DNA of 64,000 nucleotides from Halalkalibacter alkaliphilus. Its GTDB lineage: Bacteria > Bacillota > Bacilli > Bacillales > Bacillaceae_D. Each line of letters begins with the position of its first letter. Position 1 is the first letter of the stretch. Positions 34,302 through 43,765 of this stretch are shown here, in pieces. The stretch spans positions 105,276 to 169,275 of the forward strand of contig NZ_JAKRYL010000010.1 in NCBI RefSeq assembly GCF_023555415.1, in the 5' to 3' direction. The notes under the pieces were generated by a model. That model was not told the DNA's origin and did no database searches. It worked only from the letters and a program-made list of their open reading frames with translations. Both the position numbers and the translations under genes were made by a program.

Positions 34302-35654
34302 ATGTCAAAATCAGAGTTAACTAGTTATCAGCAGAAGGATGAAGCGTATGTTTGGCATGCCATGAAGCCATATAATCCCACTAACACACTAATTGCAAAA
34401 GAGGCAAAAGGAGTATGGGTAACAGATAAAGGAGGGAAACGCTTCTTGGATGCGATGTCTGGACTATGGTGTGTAAATGTTGGTTATGGAAGAGAAGAGT
34501 TAGCAGAGGCGGCCTATGAACAAATGAAGCAACTTGCTTATTTCCCGCTAACACATAGTCATGGCCCTGCTATTGAGTTAGCAGAGAAGTTAAATGAATT
34601 GCTTGGTGGAGATTATGTTATCTTTTATTCCAATAGCGGGTCAGAGGCGAATGAAGTTGCCTTTAAAATTGCCCGTCAATATCACCAGCAAAAAGGCGAC
34701 TCTAACCGTTATAAAATCATTTCAAGATATCGTTCCTATCATGGAAACACGATGGGGGCAATGGCGGCTACTGGCCAAGCGCAAAGGAAGTATAAATATG
34801 AACCGATGACTACAGGATTTCTTCACGTTGCGCCTCCTGATACGTACCGATCTCCAGTTGATTCGACTAAGACAGGGAGAGAAAGAGAAGAAGTAAAAGC
34901 GATTGAGCAAATGATGGTTTGGGAGCTAGCAGAAACAGTTGCAGCTGTTATTATGGAACCAATTATTACTGGAGGAGGTATTCTTCTCCCACCTGAAGAT
35001 TACCTGACGTCCGTACAGGAAGTGTGCCAGGAAAAAGGGGCCTTATTGATTGTCGATGAGGTAATCTGTGGCTTTGGGCGTACAGGGGAGCCATTTGGGT
35101 TTATGAACTATGGTGTAAAACCAGATATTATTACGATGGCAAAAGGGATAACAAGTGCATATTTACCATTATCCGTTACGGCTGTTAAAAAAGAAGTCTA
35201 CGATGCGTTTAAAGGATCCGAAGAGTATGATTATTTTAGGCATGTCAACACATTTGGAGGGAATCCTGCAGCATGTGCACTAGCGCTAAAGAATTTAGAA
35301 ATTATGGAAAAAGAAGGGTTATATACGAGAGCCAAAGTCGTTGGTGCAGAAATGTTAGAAGAACTAATAAAAGAATTATTACCACACCCGAATGTAGGTG
35401 ACGTTCGAGGCAAAGGATTGCTTATTGGAATTGAGCTAGTAAACGATAAAGAGACTAAAGAACCAATTGATGTTCAACTAGTAAATAAAGTCATTGCTAG
35501 CTGTAAAGAGAAAGGTGTTATTATTGGGAAAAATGGTGCTACAGTTGCCGGATTTAATAATGTACTAACAATTGCTCCTCCTCTCATAATTAACGAAGAA
35601 GAAGTTAAGCTACTTGTTAAGACAATTGTAGAGTCAGTAAAGCTTAATTTGTAA
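34302..35654 (+). CDS. yhxA: class III aminotransferase, YhxA-like
   Basis: A 450-residue PLP-dependent omega-aminotransferase. It has AYVWHAMKPYNP at the N-terminus, GVWVTDKGGKRFLDAMSGLWCVN, the PLP-contact loop YSNSGSEANEVAFK, DEVICGFGRTGEPFG, and the Schiff-base lysine in ITMAKGITSAYLP. Length and N-terminus resemble B. subtilis YhxA. The family takes an amino group from omega-amino acids or amines to pyruvate or similar acceptors; the real substrate is unknown. AGGAGGAGG precedes the ATG. Terminator at 35691-35724. Confidence 0.88.
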   Translation: MSKSELTSYQQKDEAYVWHAMKPYNPTNTLIAKEAKGVWVTDKGGKRFLDAMSGLWCVNVGYGREELAEAAYEQMKQLAYFPLTHSHGPAIELAEKLNELLGGDYVIFYSNSGSEANEVAFKIARQYHQQKGDSNRYKIISRYRSYHGNTMGAMAATGQAQRKYKYEPMTTGFLHVAPPDTYRSPVDSTKTGREREEVKAIEQMMVWELAETVAAVIMEPIITGGGILLPPEDYLTSVQEVCQEKGALLIVDEVICGFGRTGEPFGFMNYGVKPDIITMAKGITSAYLPLSVTAVKKEVYDAFKGSEEYDYFRHVNTFGGNPAACALALKNLEIMEKEGLYTRAKVVGAEMLEELIKELLPHPNVGDVRGKGLLIGIELVNDKETKEPIDVQLVNKVIASCKEKGVIIGKNGATVAGFNNVLTIAPPLIINEEEVKLLVKTIVESVKLNL

Positions 35655-35690
35655 AAGGAGCATAGATATATTTGAAGTTAGTTGAAGGCC

Positions 35691-35724
35691 GCCCTGCTAG
35701 AATTATTACAGTAGGGCTTTTTTT
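35691..35724 (+). terminator. terminator after yhxA
   Basis: GCCCTGCT (35691-35698) with AGTAGGGC (35710-35717, one G-U pair), then TTTTTTTA. Confidence 0.85.
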
Positions 35725-35888
35725 ATTGTTTATCCGATGTTTGTAAGACTTCTCTTTAAAGTTAAGGGAATGTAAGATTATTTACTTACAAAATTTCTAA
35801 TTTTTTGAAGGATTAACAGAGAGAATGTCGAATATTGGTGTAACATTATTGAATCCACTGTGAGTGGAAAAAAGGTGGGAGCCTTTAC

Positions 35889-37190
35889 ATGATTGCAGAA
35901 AAACTCCTGTTACACCTTTTAATCGTTTTGATGCCAATCTTGGTTGTTACTCTTTTTTTAAATAACAGAAAAGATAAACAGTCAAAATTCGTCTTAGTTG
36001 TTTTATTAGGGGTAGCAGCTATTTTATGTATCGTTTTCTCGTTTAAAGAACAAGGATTACATTGGGACTTACGTTATGTTTTATTAATGCTTGCGTTTTT
36101 ATATGGGGGTCATAAAGCAGGTTGGGCTATTTGTGGAGTGACACTCTTAACAAGAACAATTATTGGTGGAGAGCATCTTTTTATTGGACTTGGCGTCATT
36201 ATTGTTTCTTCTCTTATGTTTCATTTATTCACCAATCGCTATCAACAAATTGTGCATAAGTGGGAAAGAGTCAGATTTTCTATTATGTTAGTTTTTTGGC
36301 CTGCGCTTACTCAATTAACGCTATTAGCAATTTATTTAAATTTAAGTGGAGACTTAAATAGACAATTAGGTCATTTTATTTATTACATACTTGTCTTTAT
36401 TGGTGCACTTGTTATTTCAGTAGGGTTTGCAACCTTATTATTGGAACAATTGACAGAAAGAAAGCGCATACAAGAGGAGATGCAAAGAGCTGTAAAATTA
36501 AATGCTATTAGTGAGCTGGCTGCTTCGATCGCCCACGAAGTTCGGAATCCCCTGACAGTAGTGAAAGGTTTTCTCCAATTAATGCAAAAAGAAGAACAAG
36601 GACAGAAAAAAGAATACTTTAATATTGCATTGCATGAAATGAATCGAGCAGAGCAAATTATTAGCGATTATTTAAATTTTGCAAAACCACAATTTAAAAA
36701 TATTCAAGTGATTGAAGTGAATCAGATTTTACATGAAATTATTAGTTTCTTAACCCCTTATTCTCTTAAAGAAAATGTAGAGTTAAATATTGAAGGCACA
36801 ATGAACACGTTAATTAGTAGTGATAAAAATCAATTTAAACAAGTATTAATTAATTTAATTAAAAATGCGATTGAAGCAACGCCTGAAAAAGGTCAAGTTA
36901 CTGTAAAGGTCGAAGAGGACCAAACCGTTGTAAGAATTACTATTGAAGATAACGGAAAAGGAATGAGCCAAGAACAACTGGCTAACATTGGTACTCTCTT
37001 TTACTCAACGAAAGAAAAAGGGACAGGGCTTGGGACCATGGTTTCATTTAGAATTATTGAAGAGATGGGGGGGACGCTAAGATACGAAAGCCGTGTTAAT
37101 GTTGGTACGAAAGTGACAATCGTAATGCCGATGAATCAAAGTACGAAGTCGTCCTTAGAAGTCGCAGCATTATCAATAAAGAATGATTAG
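35889..37190 (+). CDS. KinB-like multi-pass sensor histidine kinase
   Basis: A 433-residue kinase. About six membrane helices in residues 1-190 (5TM-LYT type sensor region, as in KinB) are followed by the phosphoacceptor domain with SIAHEVRNPLTVVKG (His216) and an HATPase with NAIEATPEKG, DNGKGM and GTGLGTMVSFRIIEEMGG. There is no response regulator beside it, consistent with a sporulation phosphorelay kinase. A Spo0A-type 7-mer TGTCGAA lies at 35826-35832. GGTGGGAG precedes the ATG. The HATPase resembles that of the kinase at 24996. Confidence 0.85.
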   Translation: MIAEKLLLHLLIVLMPILVVTLFLNNRKDKQSKFVLVVLLGVAAILCIVFSFKEQGLHWDLRYVLLMLAFLYGGHKAGWAICGVTLLTRTIIGGEHLFIGLGVIIVSSLMFHLFTNRYQQIVHKWERVRFSIMLVFWPALTQLTLLAIYLNLSGDLNRQLGHFIYYILVFIGALVISVGFATLLLEQLTERKRIQEEMQRAVKLNAISELAASIAHEVRNPLTVVKGFLQLMQKEEQGQKKEYFNIALHEMNRAEQIISDYLNFAKPQFKNIQVIEVNQILHEIISFLTPYSLKENVELNIEGTMNTLISSDKNQFKQVLINLIKNAIEATPEKGQVTVKVEEDQTVVRITIEDNGKGMSQEQLANIGTLFYSTKEKGTGLGTMVSFRIIEEMGGTLRYESRVNVGTKVTIVMPMNQSTKSSLEVAALSIKND

Positions 37191-37231
37191 TTTGAAATTC
37201 CACTTTTCATGAAAAATAATTAGTACTTTCT

Positions 37232-37267
37232 AGCCGGGCTTAATTATACAAGCTTGGTTTTTTTATT
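37232..37267 (+). terminator. terminator after the KinB-like gene
   Basis: A 10-bp stem with three G-U pairs (37232-37241 with 37250-37259), followed by a T-rich run. Confidence 0.7.
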
Positions 37268-37355
37268 TTATTTCCAACGAATCTTGCTTTTCTCAACCAT
37301 ATTTTAGTGACTTGTCTCATATAAATTTATGGACAGGATGTGGGGGAGAGAAACA

Positions 37356-38669
37356 ATGAATATCTTTTTCAAAAGTGCGTTACTGTTAATTGTTGCTGCT
37401 TTTCTAGGTGAATGTATAGAGTTTTTGATTAATATGGTGTTGGCAAGGGAATTAGGAGAGGAAGGCCTTGGATTATACATGTCGATCTTGCCGACAGTGC
37501 TGTTTATTGTAGTTATAGCAAGTCTTGAACTTCCTATTTCTATTTCTAAGTTTGTAGCTGAGCAAAATGTAATTTTTCATCGTAGTATGTTGATGCATGC
37601 GTTAAAATTTGCAACAGTGTGTACGGTTGTGTTTTCATTATTAGCGTTATGGATCCTGCCGATTATTCCTGTGTTTGAACGGTATCATCCACTTGTTCCT
37701 TGGTTGTTTCTCTGCCTAATTCCGATCATTGCGTTTTCCTCTGTAGCAAGAGGATACTTCATGGGAGCACAAAAGATGGGGAAGATCGCATTTGCCAATT
37801 TCCTAAGGCGTGCGGGACAACTCATTTTATTAATGATCCTATTTATGTTCACCTCATTTGACTCGGAAGTAGCTTTGTTAGTAGCGTTATGTACGTTAAT
37901 TGCCAGTGAGTTCCTTGTACTAAGCTTCTTGTTTATTGCCTTTCTTATTCAAATGAGAGTATTGAAAAGAGAACCGAGGGCGGACCTCTCAGGCAGTAAA
38001 GTACGGAAAAGTTTGCTGGAAGTGTCAATACCGACAACTGGGCTACGTATTTTCCATGCGGCCACTTTTGCAGTGAAACCTTTTTTTATTAAAGAAACAT
38101 TGGTAAGAGCGGGAATGGTTGATTCACTTGCAATGGTACAGTATGGGAAGATGGCGGGGGTAGCTTTTACGATTGGTTTTTTTCCGGCTTTTATTGCTCA
38201 TTCGTTGTTGATTGTTTTAATACCAACTGTATCTGAGGCGTACTCAAAGGGAGATACAGCAAGACTGAGATCGCTATTAAGGAAGGTAATGTTATTAACA
38301 GCAGTATATGGAATACCTGCTGTGGCAGTTTTTTATTTCTTTGCTGAACCATTGACTAGTCTCTTTTTTGAGAATTCACCAGCAATCCGTTATTTACAAT
38401 TATTAGTCCCATATTTTTTATTTCATTTCTTTGTTATACCTATGCAAGCCTATTTAATTGGTCTTGGACTCGTGAAGGATGCTTTTGTTCATGCGCTCTA
38501 TTCGACGGTATTTTCTTTTGTCATGATGTATGTTTTAGGCTCTAACCCAAGCTTTCAAATGGATGGAATTATTCTAGGAATGAATATGGGAGCAATTTTA
38601 CTCACCTTCTTACATTACGTAACAATATGTAAAAAGATTGAGGTAAATATTTTCTTGAAAAAAATATGA
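37356..38669 (+). CDS. SpoVB/YkvU-type MOP-superfamily flippase
   Basis: A 437-residue membrane protein with about 12 helices, of the polysaccharide/lipid flippase group that includes SpoVB, YtgP and YkvU. The N-terminus FLGECIEFLINMVLARELGEEGLG is typical. Length is near YkvU (about 445) rather than SpoVB (about 520). A role in spore envelope formation is plausible but not shown. ATG 37356 follows GGGGGAGAG; the extension from 37329 has no site. Confidence 0.82.
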   Translation: MNIFFKSALLLIVAAFLGECIEFLINMVLARELGEEGLGLYMSILPTVLFIVVIASLELPISISKFVAEQNVIFHRSMLMHALKFATVCTVVFSLLALWILPIIPVFERYHPLVPWLFLCLIPIIAFSSVARGYFMGAQKMGKIAFANFLRRAGQLILLMILFMFTSFDSEVALLVALCTLIASEFLVLSFLFIAFLIQMRVLKREPRADLSGSKVRKSLLEVSIPTTGLRIFHAATFAVKPFFIKETLVRAGMVDSLAMVQYGKMAGVAFTIGFFPAFIAHSLLIVLIPTVSEAYSKGDTARLRSLLRKVMLLTAVYGIPAVAVFYFFAEPLTSLFFENSPAIRYLQLLVPYFLFHFFVIPMQAYLIGLGLVKDAFVHALYSTVFSFVMMYVLGSNPSFQMDGIILGMNMGAILLTFLHYVTICKKIEVNIFLKKI

Positions 38670-38675
38670 AATGAA

Positions 38676-38720
38676 GGAGCGATGTCCACAAGGAGTGGTC
38701 GTCGCTTCTCTTTGTTTTAT
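38676..38720 (+). terminator. terminator after the flippase gene
   Basis: GGAGCGAT (38676-38683) pairs with GTCGCTTC (38701-38708, two G-U pairs), with an inner CCAC/GTGG helix and a T-rich tail. Confidence 0.6.
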
Positions 38721-38770
38721 CCCGAATAAATCATTTTCATAAGGAAATCTTACAAAATAGAAATGAAACA

Positions 38771-38799
38771 TTGACTAATATGTATATACAAGTTAGAAT
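38771..38799 (+). promoter_or_regulatory. treP sigma-A promoter overlapped by TreR operator 1
   Basis: TTGACT (38771-38776), 17 bases, TAGAAT (38794-38799): a near-consensus promoter. TGTATATACA (38781-38790) between the two boxes is an incomplete TreR operator, so repressor binding would block RNA polymerase. Confidence 0.8.
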
Positions 38800-38812
38800 G
38801 AAAACGTGATCA
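38799..38812 (+). promoter_or_regulatory. candidate cre (CcpA) site 1 of treP
   Basis: TGAAAACGTGATCA fits the cre consensus TGWNANCGNTNWCA at all but one position and overlaps the -10/transcription start. Confidence 0.45.
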
Positions 38813-38832
38813 AATCTTGTATATACAAGATT
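38813..38832 (+). promoter_or_regulatory. TreR operator 2
   Basis: AATCTTGTATATACAAGATT is a perfect 20-bp palindrome just after the predicted treP start site. Its core TTGTATATACAA matches the known TreR operator. Confidence 0.85.
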
Positions 38833-38857
38833 GGTTAGTTTGTACATGTAGCACTTA

Positions 38858-38871
38858 TGAAAACGCTCGCA
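38858..38871 (+). promoter_or_regulatory. candidate cre (CcpA) site 2 of treP
   Basis: TGAAAACGCTCGCA fits the cre consensus with one mismatch, 20 bases before the treP ATG. Roadblock-type catabolite repression is likely. Confidence 0.55.
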
Positions 38872-38890
38872 AGGGAAGGGGAAATAAAAA

Positions 38891-40306
38891 ATGAGTGATT
38901 TTATAGAATCAGCGAAACAAATACTCGCTGCTCTAGGTGGTAAGGATAATATAGCGTCAGCAACCCATTGTGTTACACGCTTGCGCCTTGCTTTAGTAGA
39001 TGAAGAAAAGGTAGATAAAAAAGCTCTAGAGAACATTGATGTAGTAAGAGGTTCATTTTCTACGAGTGGTCAATTCCAAGTGGTAATTGGGCAAGGGACA
39101 GTTGATAAAGTTTATAAAGAGCTTGTATCTCTTGCAGAAATTACGGAAGCTTCAAAAGAAGAAACGAAGAAGGCTGCGGAGAAAAACTTAAATCCATTGC
39201 AACGGGCAGTGAAAACGCTTGCTGATATTTTTATTCCAATCTTACCTGCTATTGTAACTGCCGGTTTGTTAATGGGTATTAATAATATTTTAACTGCTGA
39301 AGGGATATTTGCAGAACAATCCGTTGTTGCAATGTTTCCACAGTGGGCTGATGTTGCTGACATTATTCACTTAATTGCTAATACTGCTTTTGTGTTTTTA
39401 CCAGGTTTAATTGGTTGGTCGGCAGTGAAACGATTTGGTGGTAATGAATTGCTCGGTATTGTATTAGGTTTAATGCTTGTGCATCCTGATCTCCTTAATG
39501 CTTGGGTATATGGGGCGGCACAGGAAGCTGGTGAAATCCCTTACTGGAACTTATTTGGACTTGATGTAGCTAAAGTCGGTTATCAAGGTCAAGTTCTACC
39601 AATTCTGGTGGCAGCATTCGTTCTAGCTAAAATAGAAATTGCACTTAAAAAGCGAATTCCAGACGGTTTTCAACTGCTAGTAGTAGCTCCGGTTGCTTTA
39701 CTAGTCACGGGGTTTATCGCATTTATTGCAATTGGTCCTGTTACATTTGCAATTGGTAATGGAATAACAGCATTATTTGTAGGGATTTTTGATAATTTCG
39801 CAATATTAGGTGGTCTTTTGTACGGTGGGATTTATGCTCCGCTTGTTATTACTGGTATGCACCATACGTTCTTAGCAGTCGATCTTCAGTTGATTGGAAG
39901 TATTGGTGCAACGTTCTTGTGGCCTATTGTAGCTCTTTCTAACATTGCACAAGGGTCAGCAGCACTTGCTATGTACTTTGTGTTAAAAGATGAAAAGGTA
40001 AAAGGTCTTTCATTAACATCTTCAATCTCAGCTTACTTAGGAATTACAGAACCAGCAATGTTTGGTGTGAACTTACGATACCGTTTCCCATTTATTTGCG
40101 CTATTATCGGTTCGGCAATTGCAGCCATGTGGATTACGTTTAACTCTGTTTTAGCGCCTTCCATAGGAGTTGGTGGTTTGCCAGGTATCTTCTCAATTCA
40201 AGCGGGACAGTGGCTTGCATTTGCAATTGGTATGGTTATTGCTGTAGTCGTACCATTGGTTCTAACATTTATTTTTGCAAAGACGCGAAAGAAAGAAATT
40301 AATTAA
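38891..40306 (+). CDS. treP: PTS trehalose-specific EIIBC component
   Basis: A 471-residue phosphotransferase permease. The EIIB domain (1-about 85) has the phosphorylated Cys in THCVTRLRLAL, and the EIIC membrane domain (about 105-460) belongs to the glucose/sucrose/trehalose group. It imports trehalose as trehalose-6-phosphate. No EIIA domain is present; the glucose EIIA domain of PtsG further along the window could serve. Promoter, two TreR operators and two cre sites lie upstream; treA and treR lie downstream. GGGAAGGGG precedes the ATG. Confidence 0.93.
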   Translation: MSDFIESAKQILAALGGKDNIASATHCVTRLRLALVDEEKVDKKALENIDVVRGSFSTSGQFQVVIGQGTVDKVYKELVSLAEITEASKEETKKAAEKNLNPLQRAVKTLADIFIPILPAIVTAGLLMGINNILTAEGIFAEQSVVAMFPQWADVADIIHLIANTAFVFLPGLIGWSAVKRFGGNELLGIVLGLMLVHPDLLNAWVYGAAQEAGEIPYWNLFGLDVAKVGYQGQVLPILVAAFVLAKIEIALKKRIPDGFQLLVVAPVALLVTGFIAFIAIGPVTFAIGNGITALFVGIFDNFAILGGLLYGGIYAPLVITGMHHTFLAVDLQLIGSIGATFLWPIVALSNIAQGSAALAMYFVLKDEKVKGLSLTSSISAYLGITEPAMFGVNLRYRFPFICAIIGSAIAAMWITFNSVLAPSIGVGGLPGIFSIQAGQWLAFAIGMVIAVVVPLVLTFIFAKTRKKEIN

Positions 40307-40350
40307 ACGTTTGTTTACGTGATTAAGTGAAAAAGGGGAACGATTAGTAT

Positions 40351-40395
40351 AAGGGAGGCAGCATGCAACTTATATTGATCGCTCCCTTGTTTTAT
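40351..40395 (+). terminator. hairpin between treP and treA
   Basis: AAGGGAG (40351-40357) pairs with CTCCCTT (40382-40388), then GTTTTAT. Probably a weak terminator separating the treP transcript. Confidence 0.5.
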
Positions 40396-40405
40396 ATTAG
40401 AATAA

Positions 40406-40636
<231 letters not shown>

Positions 40637-40642
40637 ACTAGT

Positions 40643-42319
40643 ATGAACGAATGGTGGAGAAAGTCAGTTGTATATCAAATTTATCCGAAAAGTTTCAACG
40701 ATACGACTGGGAATGGTGTTGGTGATTTACAAGGAATTATTGAAAAGCTAGATTATTTAAGGGATCTAGGGGTAGACGTATTATGGCTTACACCTGTCTA
40801 TGCCTCTCCTCAGAAGGATAACGGATATGATATAGCTGATTATTATTCGATCCATGAGGAATATGGAAATATGGACGATTTTGATCGACTTCTAAAGGAA
40901 ACACACCAACGTGGAATGAAGTTAATCATGGATCTTGTTGTTAACCATACATCTACTGAACATAACTGGTTTAAGGAGTCACAGAAGTCAAAAGATAATC
41001 CATATCGTGATTTTTATATATGGAAGGACCCCGTAGAAGGTGCAGAGCCTACGAATTGGCAATCGAAATTTGGCGGGAATGCTTGGGAGTATGATGAGAA
41101 GACAGGCCAATACTACTTGCACCTATTTGATGTTACGCAAGCAGACCTTAATTGGGAAAATGAAACATTGCGCAAGCATGTGTATGATATGATGCATTTT
41201 TGGTTTGAAAAAGGGATTGATGGTTTCCGTCTAGACGTTATTAACTTAATCTCAAAAGACCAATCGTTTCCAAATGATGATGGAAGTGTTGCCCCAGGGG
41301 ATGGAAGAAAATTTTATACAGACGGTCCAAGAGTTCATGAGTATCTCCAAGAAATGAACAACGAAGTCCTATCAAAGTACGATAGTATGACAGTTGGAGA
41401 AATGTCATCGACATCTATTGAACATTGTATAAAGTACTCAAATCCTGCGCGCAAAGAATTAAGCATGACCTTTAATTTTCACCATCTAAAAGTAGATTAT
41501 CCTAACGGTGAAAAATGGGCGATAGCAGATTTTGATTTTCTTGCTTTAAAACAAATTTTAACAAAATGGCAAGTTGAAATGAACAAAGGTGGAGGCTGGA
41601 ATGCACTATTTTGGTGTAACCACGACCAGCCAAGAGTGGTTACACGTTATGGAAATGACACAACGTACCATAACGAATCAGCGAAAATGTTAGCTACAAC
41701 GATCCATCTTATGCAAGGTACGCCATATATTTATCAAGGTGAAGAGTTTGGTATGACAGATCCCGGTTTTGAGTCTATAGAGGATTACCGTGATGTTGAA
41801 ACATTAAACTATTATCGTATTATGAAAGAAAAAGGGTTAAACGAAGAAGAAATCATGGAGATTATTAAACGCAAATCCCGTGACAATTCTAGAACACCTG
41901 TACAATGGAATGATGAAGTAAATGCAGGTTTCACTACGGGAACGCCGTGGATTCCAGTAGCGGCAAATTATAAAGAAATTAACGCCGAACGTGCTGTAGC
42001 AGATGAATCATCGATCTTCTATCATTACAAAAAACTGATTCAATTACGTAAAGACTATGATATCTTAACAGTTGGTAACTACCGATTATTATTAGAGGAA
42101 GATCCTCAGCTATTCGTTTATGAGCGTGTCCAAGGAAATGAAAAAGTTCTCGTTATTAATAATTTCTACGGGAAGGAAGGTACGTTTGAAGTACCTGAAG
42201 AGTGGGTTGACTTGATTTCAAGTTGTGAGCTTCTTCTTTCAAATTATGAAGAGAAGCAACAACTAAAACCTAGACTACAATTAAAACCTTATGAGTCACT
42301 CGTTTATTACACAAAGTAA
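40643..42319 (+). CDS. treA: trehalose-6-phosphate hydrolase (GH13)
   Basis: A 558-residue GH13 enzyme. It has [17 protein letters not shown] at the N-terminus, region I VVNHT, the nucleophile Asp in GFRLDVINLI, the acid/base Glu in TVGEMSS, and WCNHDQPR with the third acid. It cleaves trehalose-6-phosphate to glucose and glucose-6-phosphate in the cytoplasm. Identity as TreA rather than oligo-1,6-glucosidase rests on the tre context (treP, treR and operators). AGGAAGGTG precedes the ATG. The remnant just upstream may be its partial duplicate. Confidence 0.92.
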   Translation: MNEWWRKSVVYQIYPKSFNDTTGNGVGDLQGIIEKLDYLRDLGVDVLWLTPVYASPQKDNGYDIADYYSIHEEYGNMDDFDRLLKETHQRGMKLIMDLVVNHTSTEHNWFKESQKSKDNPYRDFYIWKDPVEGAEPTNWQSKFGGNAWEYDEKTGQYYLHLFDVTQADLNWENETLRKHVYDMMHFWFEKGIDGFRLDVINLISKDQSFPNDDGSVAPGDGRKFYTDGPRVHEYLQEMNNEVLSKYDSMTVGEMSSTSIEHCIKYSNPARKELSMTFNFHHLKVDYPNGEKWAIADFDFLALKQILTKWQVEMNKGGGWNALFWCNHDQPRVVTRYGNDTTYHNESAKMLATTIHLMQGTPYIYQGEEFGMTDPGFESIEDYRDVETLNYYRIMKEKGLNEEEIMEIIKRKSRDNSRTPVQWNDEVNAGFTTGTPWIPVAANYKEINAERAVADESSIFYHYKKLIQLRKDYDILTVGNYRLLLEEDPQLFVYERVQGNEKVLVINNFYGKEGTFEVPEEWVDLISSCELLLSNYEEKQQLKPRLQLKPYESLVYYTK

Positions 42320-42348
42320 ACATGATACACTATACGCAGGTGGTATAG

Positions 42349-43065
42349 ATGACTAAAAGTAAATTTCAAATGATCTATGATGAGTTAGTAGGACATATCG
42401 AAAATGGAGATTTAAAAGCAAACGAACTTCTTCCGTCGGAAAATGAGCTAGCTGAAAGCTTTAAAGCGTCACGAGAAACAATTCGAAAGGCATTAAAGTT
42501 GTTGTCTGAACATGGGTATATTCAGAAGATGCAAGGGAAGGGCTCAGTTGTTTTAGATGTAACGAAAATTAACTTTCCGATCTCTGGACTTGTGAGTTTT
42601 CGAGAACTTGCTGATAAAATGGGCAAACGCGCCAAAACGGATGTTGTAGGCTTAGAAGAACAGCTGATGACTGCGGATATGCAAGAACAATTTCAGATGA
42701 AGGAAGCGACCAATGTTTGGAATGTGAAACGTGTTCGGGAAATTGATAAAGAGCGAATTATTTTAGATAAAGATTATCTCCTTACATCCCTAGTTCCAGG
42801 TCTGACAATAAATATATGTGAAAAGTCATTATATGCATATATTGAACAGGTGCTTGGCCTAACGATAAGTTTTGCTAAAAAAGAGATAACAGTTGAAAGG
42901 CCTACAGAAGAAGACAAGGAACTTCTTGATTTGAAAGAGTATGATACGATTGTTGTTGTTAAGAGTCATGTTTACCTCGATGATGCAACGATGTTTCAAT
43001 ATACGGAATCACGGCACCGCCCGGATAAATTTCGTTTTGTTGATTTTGCCAGAAGAACACGATAA
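42349..43065 (+). CDS. treR: trehalose operon repressor, GntR family
   Basis: A 238-residue regulator. The N-terminal winged helix has LLPSENELAESFKASRETIRKAL, followed by a UTRA/HutC-type effector domain (about 85-235), which in TreR binds trehalose-6-phosphate. It lies directly after treA, and the TTGTATATACAA operators at 38781, 38813 and 40419 are its expected targets. The start is preceded by CAGGTGGT. Confidence 0.92.
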   Translation: MTKSKFQMIYDELVGHIENGDLKANELLPSENELAESFKASRETIRKALKLLSEHGYIQKMQGKGSVVLDVTKINFPISGLVSFRELADKMGKRAKTDVVGLEEQLMTADMQEQFQMKEATNVWNVKRVREIDKERIILDKDYLLTSLVPGLTINICEKSLYAYIEQVLGLTISFAKKEITVERPTEEDKELLDLKEYDTIVVVKSHVYLDDATMFQYTESRHRPDKFRFVDFARRTR

Positions 43066-43093
43066 TAAGAGCAGAGTCTTCGTTTGTTATTTT

Positions 43094-43119
43094 CATTTAC
43101 GGTATAATGATCGTAAATG
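43094..43119 (+). promoter_or_regulatory. inverted repeat around the -10 of the peroxidase gene
   Basis: CATTTACG (43094-43101) and CGTAAATG (43112-43119) are perfect inverted arms flanking TATAAT (43103-43108). A metal- or peroxide-responsive repressor such as a Fur/PerR-type protein could bind here; similarity to the PerR consensus is only partial. Confidence 0.5.
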
Positions 43120-43131
43120 AGGAGGGGTTTG

Positions 43132-43608
43132 ATGAGTGTTCATGACTTTTCAGTATTGAAGTCTAGTGGAGAAGAGGTAAGTCTTGAATCTTATAAGGGA
43201 AATGTTTTGTTAATTGTTAATACAGCTACAAAATGTGGACTTGCTCCTCAGTTTCGAGGACTAGAAAAGTTACATCAAAAGTACAAAAATCAAGGGTTAG
43301 CTGTGTTAGGATTCCCATCAAATGAGTTTTTAAATCAAGAACCTGTTAGTGATGAACAAATGGAAGAAACTTGCGAGCTAAACTTTGGAGTCACGTTCCC
43401 TTTATTTGCGAAAATTAATGTCAAAGGTAATGCAGCTCATCCGCTCTATAAATTTTTAAAAACCGAAAAAAAGGGATTTTTGAGCTCGGAAATTAAGTGG
43501 AATTTCACTAAATTTCTAGTGGATAAAGGTGGTAAAGTGGTTGAACGTTATGGTCCTACGGTTGTCCCGGAAAAAATTGAAGAAGATATCCAGAAATTAT
43601 TAGACTGA
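43132..43608 (+). CDS. bsaA: glutathione peroxidase family protein (thiol peroxidase)
   Basis: A 158-residue GPx-fold enzyme with catalytic Cys35 (NTATKCGLAPQF) in place of selenocysteine, a FPSNEF segment in the place of the usual FPCNQF, and the Trp/Asn motif IKWNFTKFLVD. It reduces peroxides, most likely with thioredoxin or bacillithiol as donor. ATG 43132 follows GGAGGGG; the longer ORF from 43117 starts inside the operator and ribosome site. It is followed by a terminator and the nitric oxide synthase gene. Confidence 0.9.
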   Translation: MSVHDFSVLKSSGEEVSLESYKGNVLLIVNTATKCGLAPQFRGLEKLHQKYKNQGLAVLGFPSNEFLNQEPVSDEQMEETCELNFGVTFPLFAKINVKGNAAHPLYKFLKTEKKGFLSSEIKWNFTKFLVDKGGKVVERYGPTVVPEKIEEDIQKLLD

Positions 43609-43613
43609 TAAAG

Positions 43614-43650
43614 CAGACATGTCGTTGTAACAATGGCATGTCTTTTTTTA
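43614..43650 (+). terminator. terminator after the peroxidase gene
   Basis: AGACATG (43615-43621) pairs with CATGTCT (43637-43643), followed by TTTTTTT. Confidence 0.85.
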
Positions 43651-43765
43651 TATTCATTCATCTTATGATCAATTGTTTCTCGAATAGTCAGGCCTCTTTG
43701 CAGTAAGATGAATTGTGTAAAAATGCAATTCTCGCCTACAATAAGAAGAGCGGACGGTAAATGAG

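Noticed and set aside
35826..35832. Spo0A-box heptamer TGTCGAA before the KinB-like gene
   Set aside because: A 7-mer is expected several times by chance in 64 kb on two strands; others occur at 55874 and 59399. Noted only as weak support.
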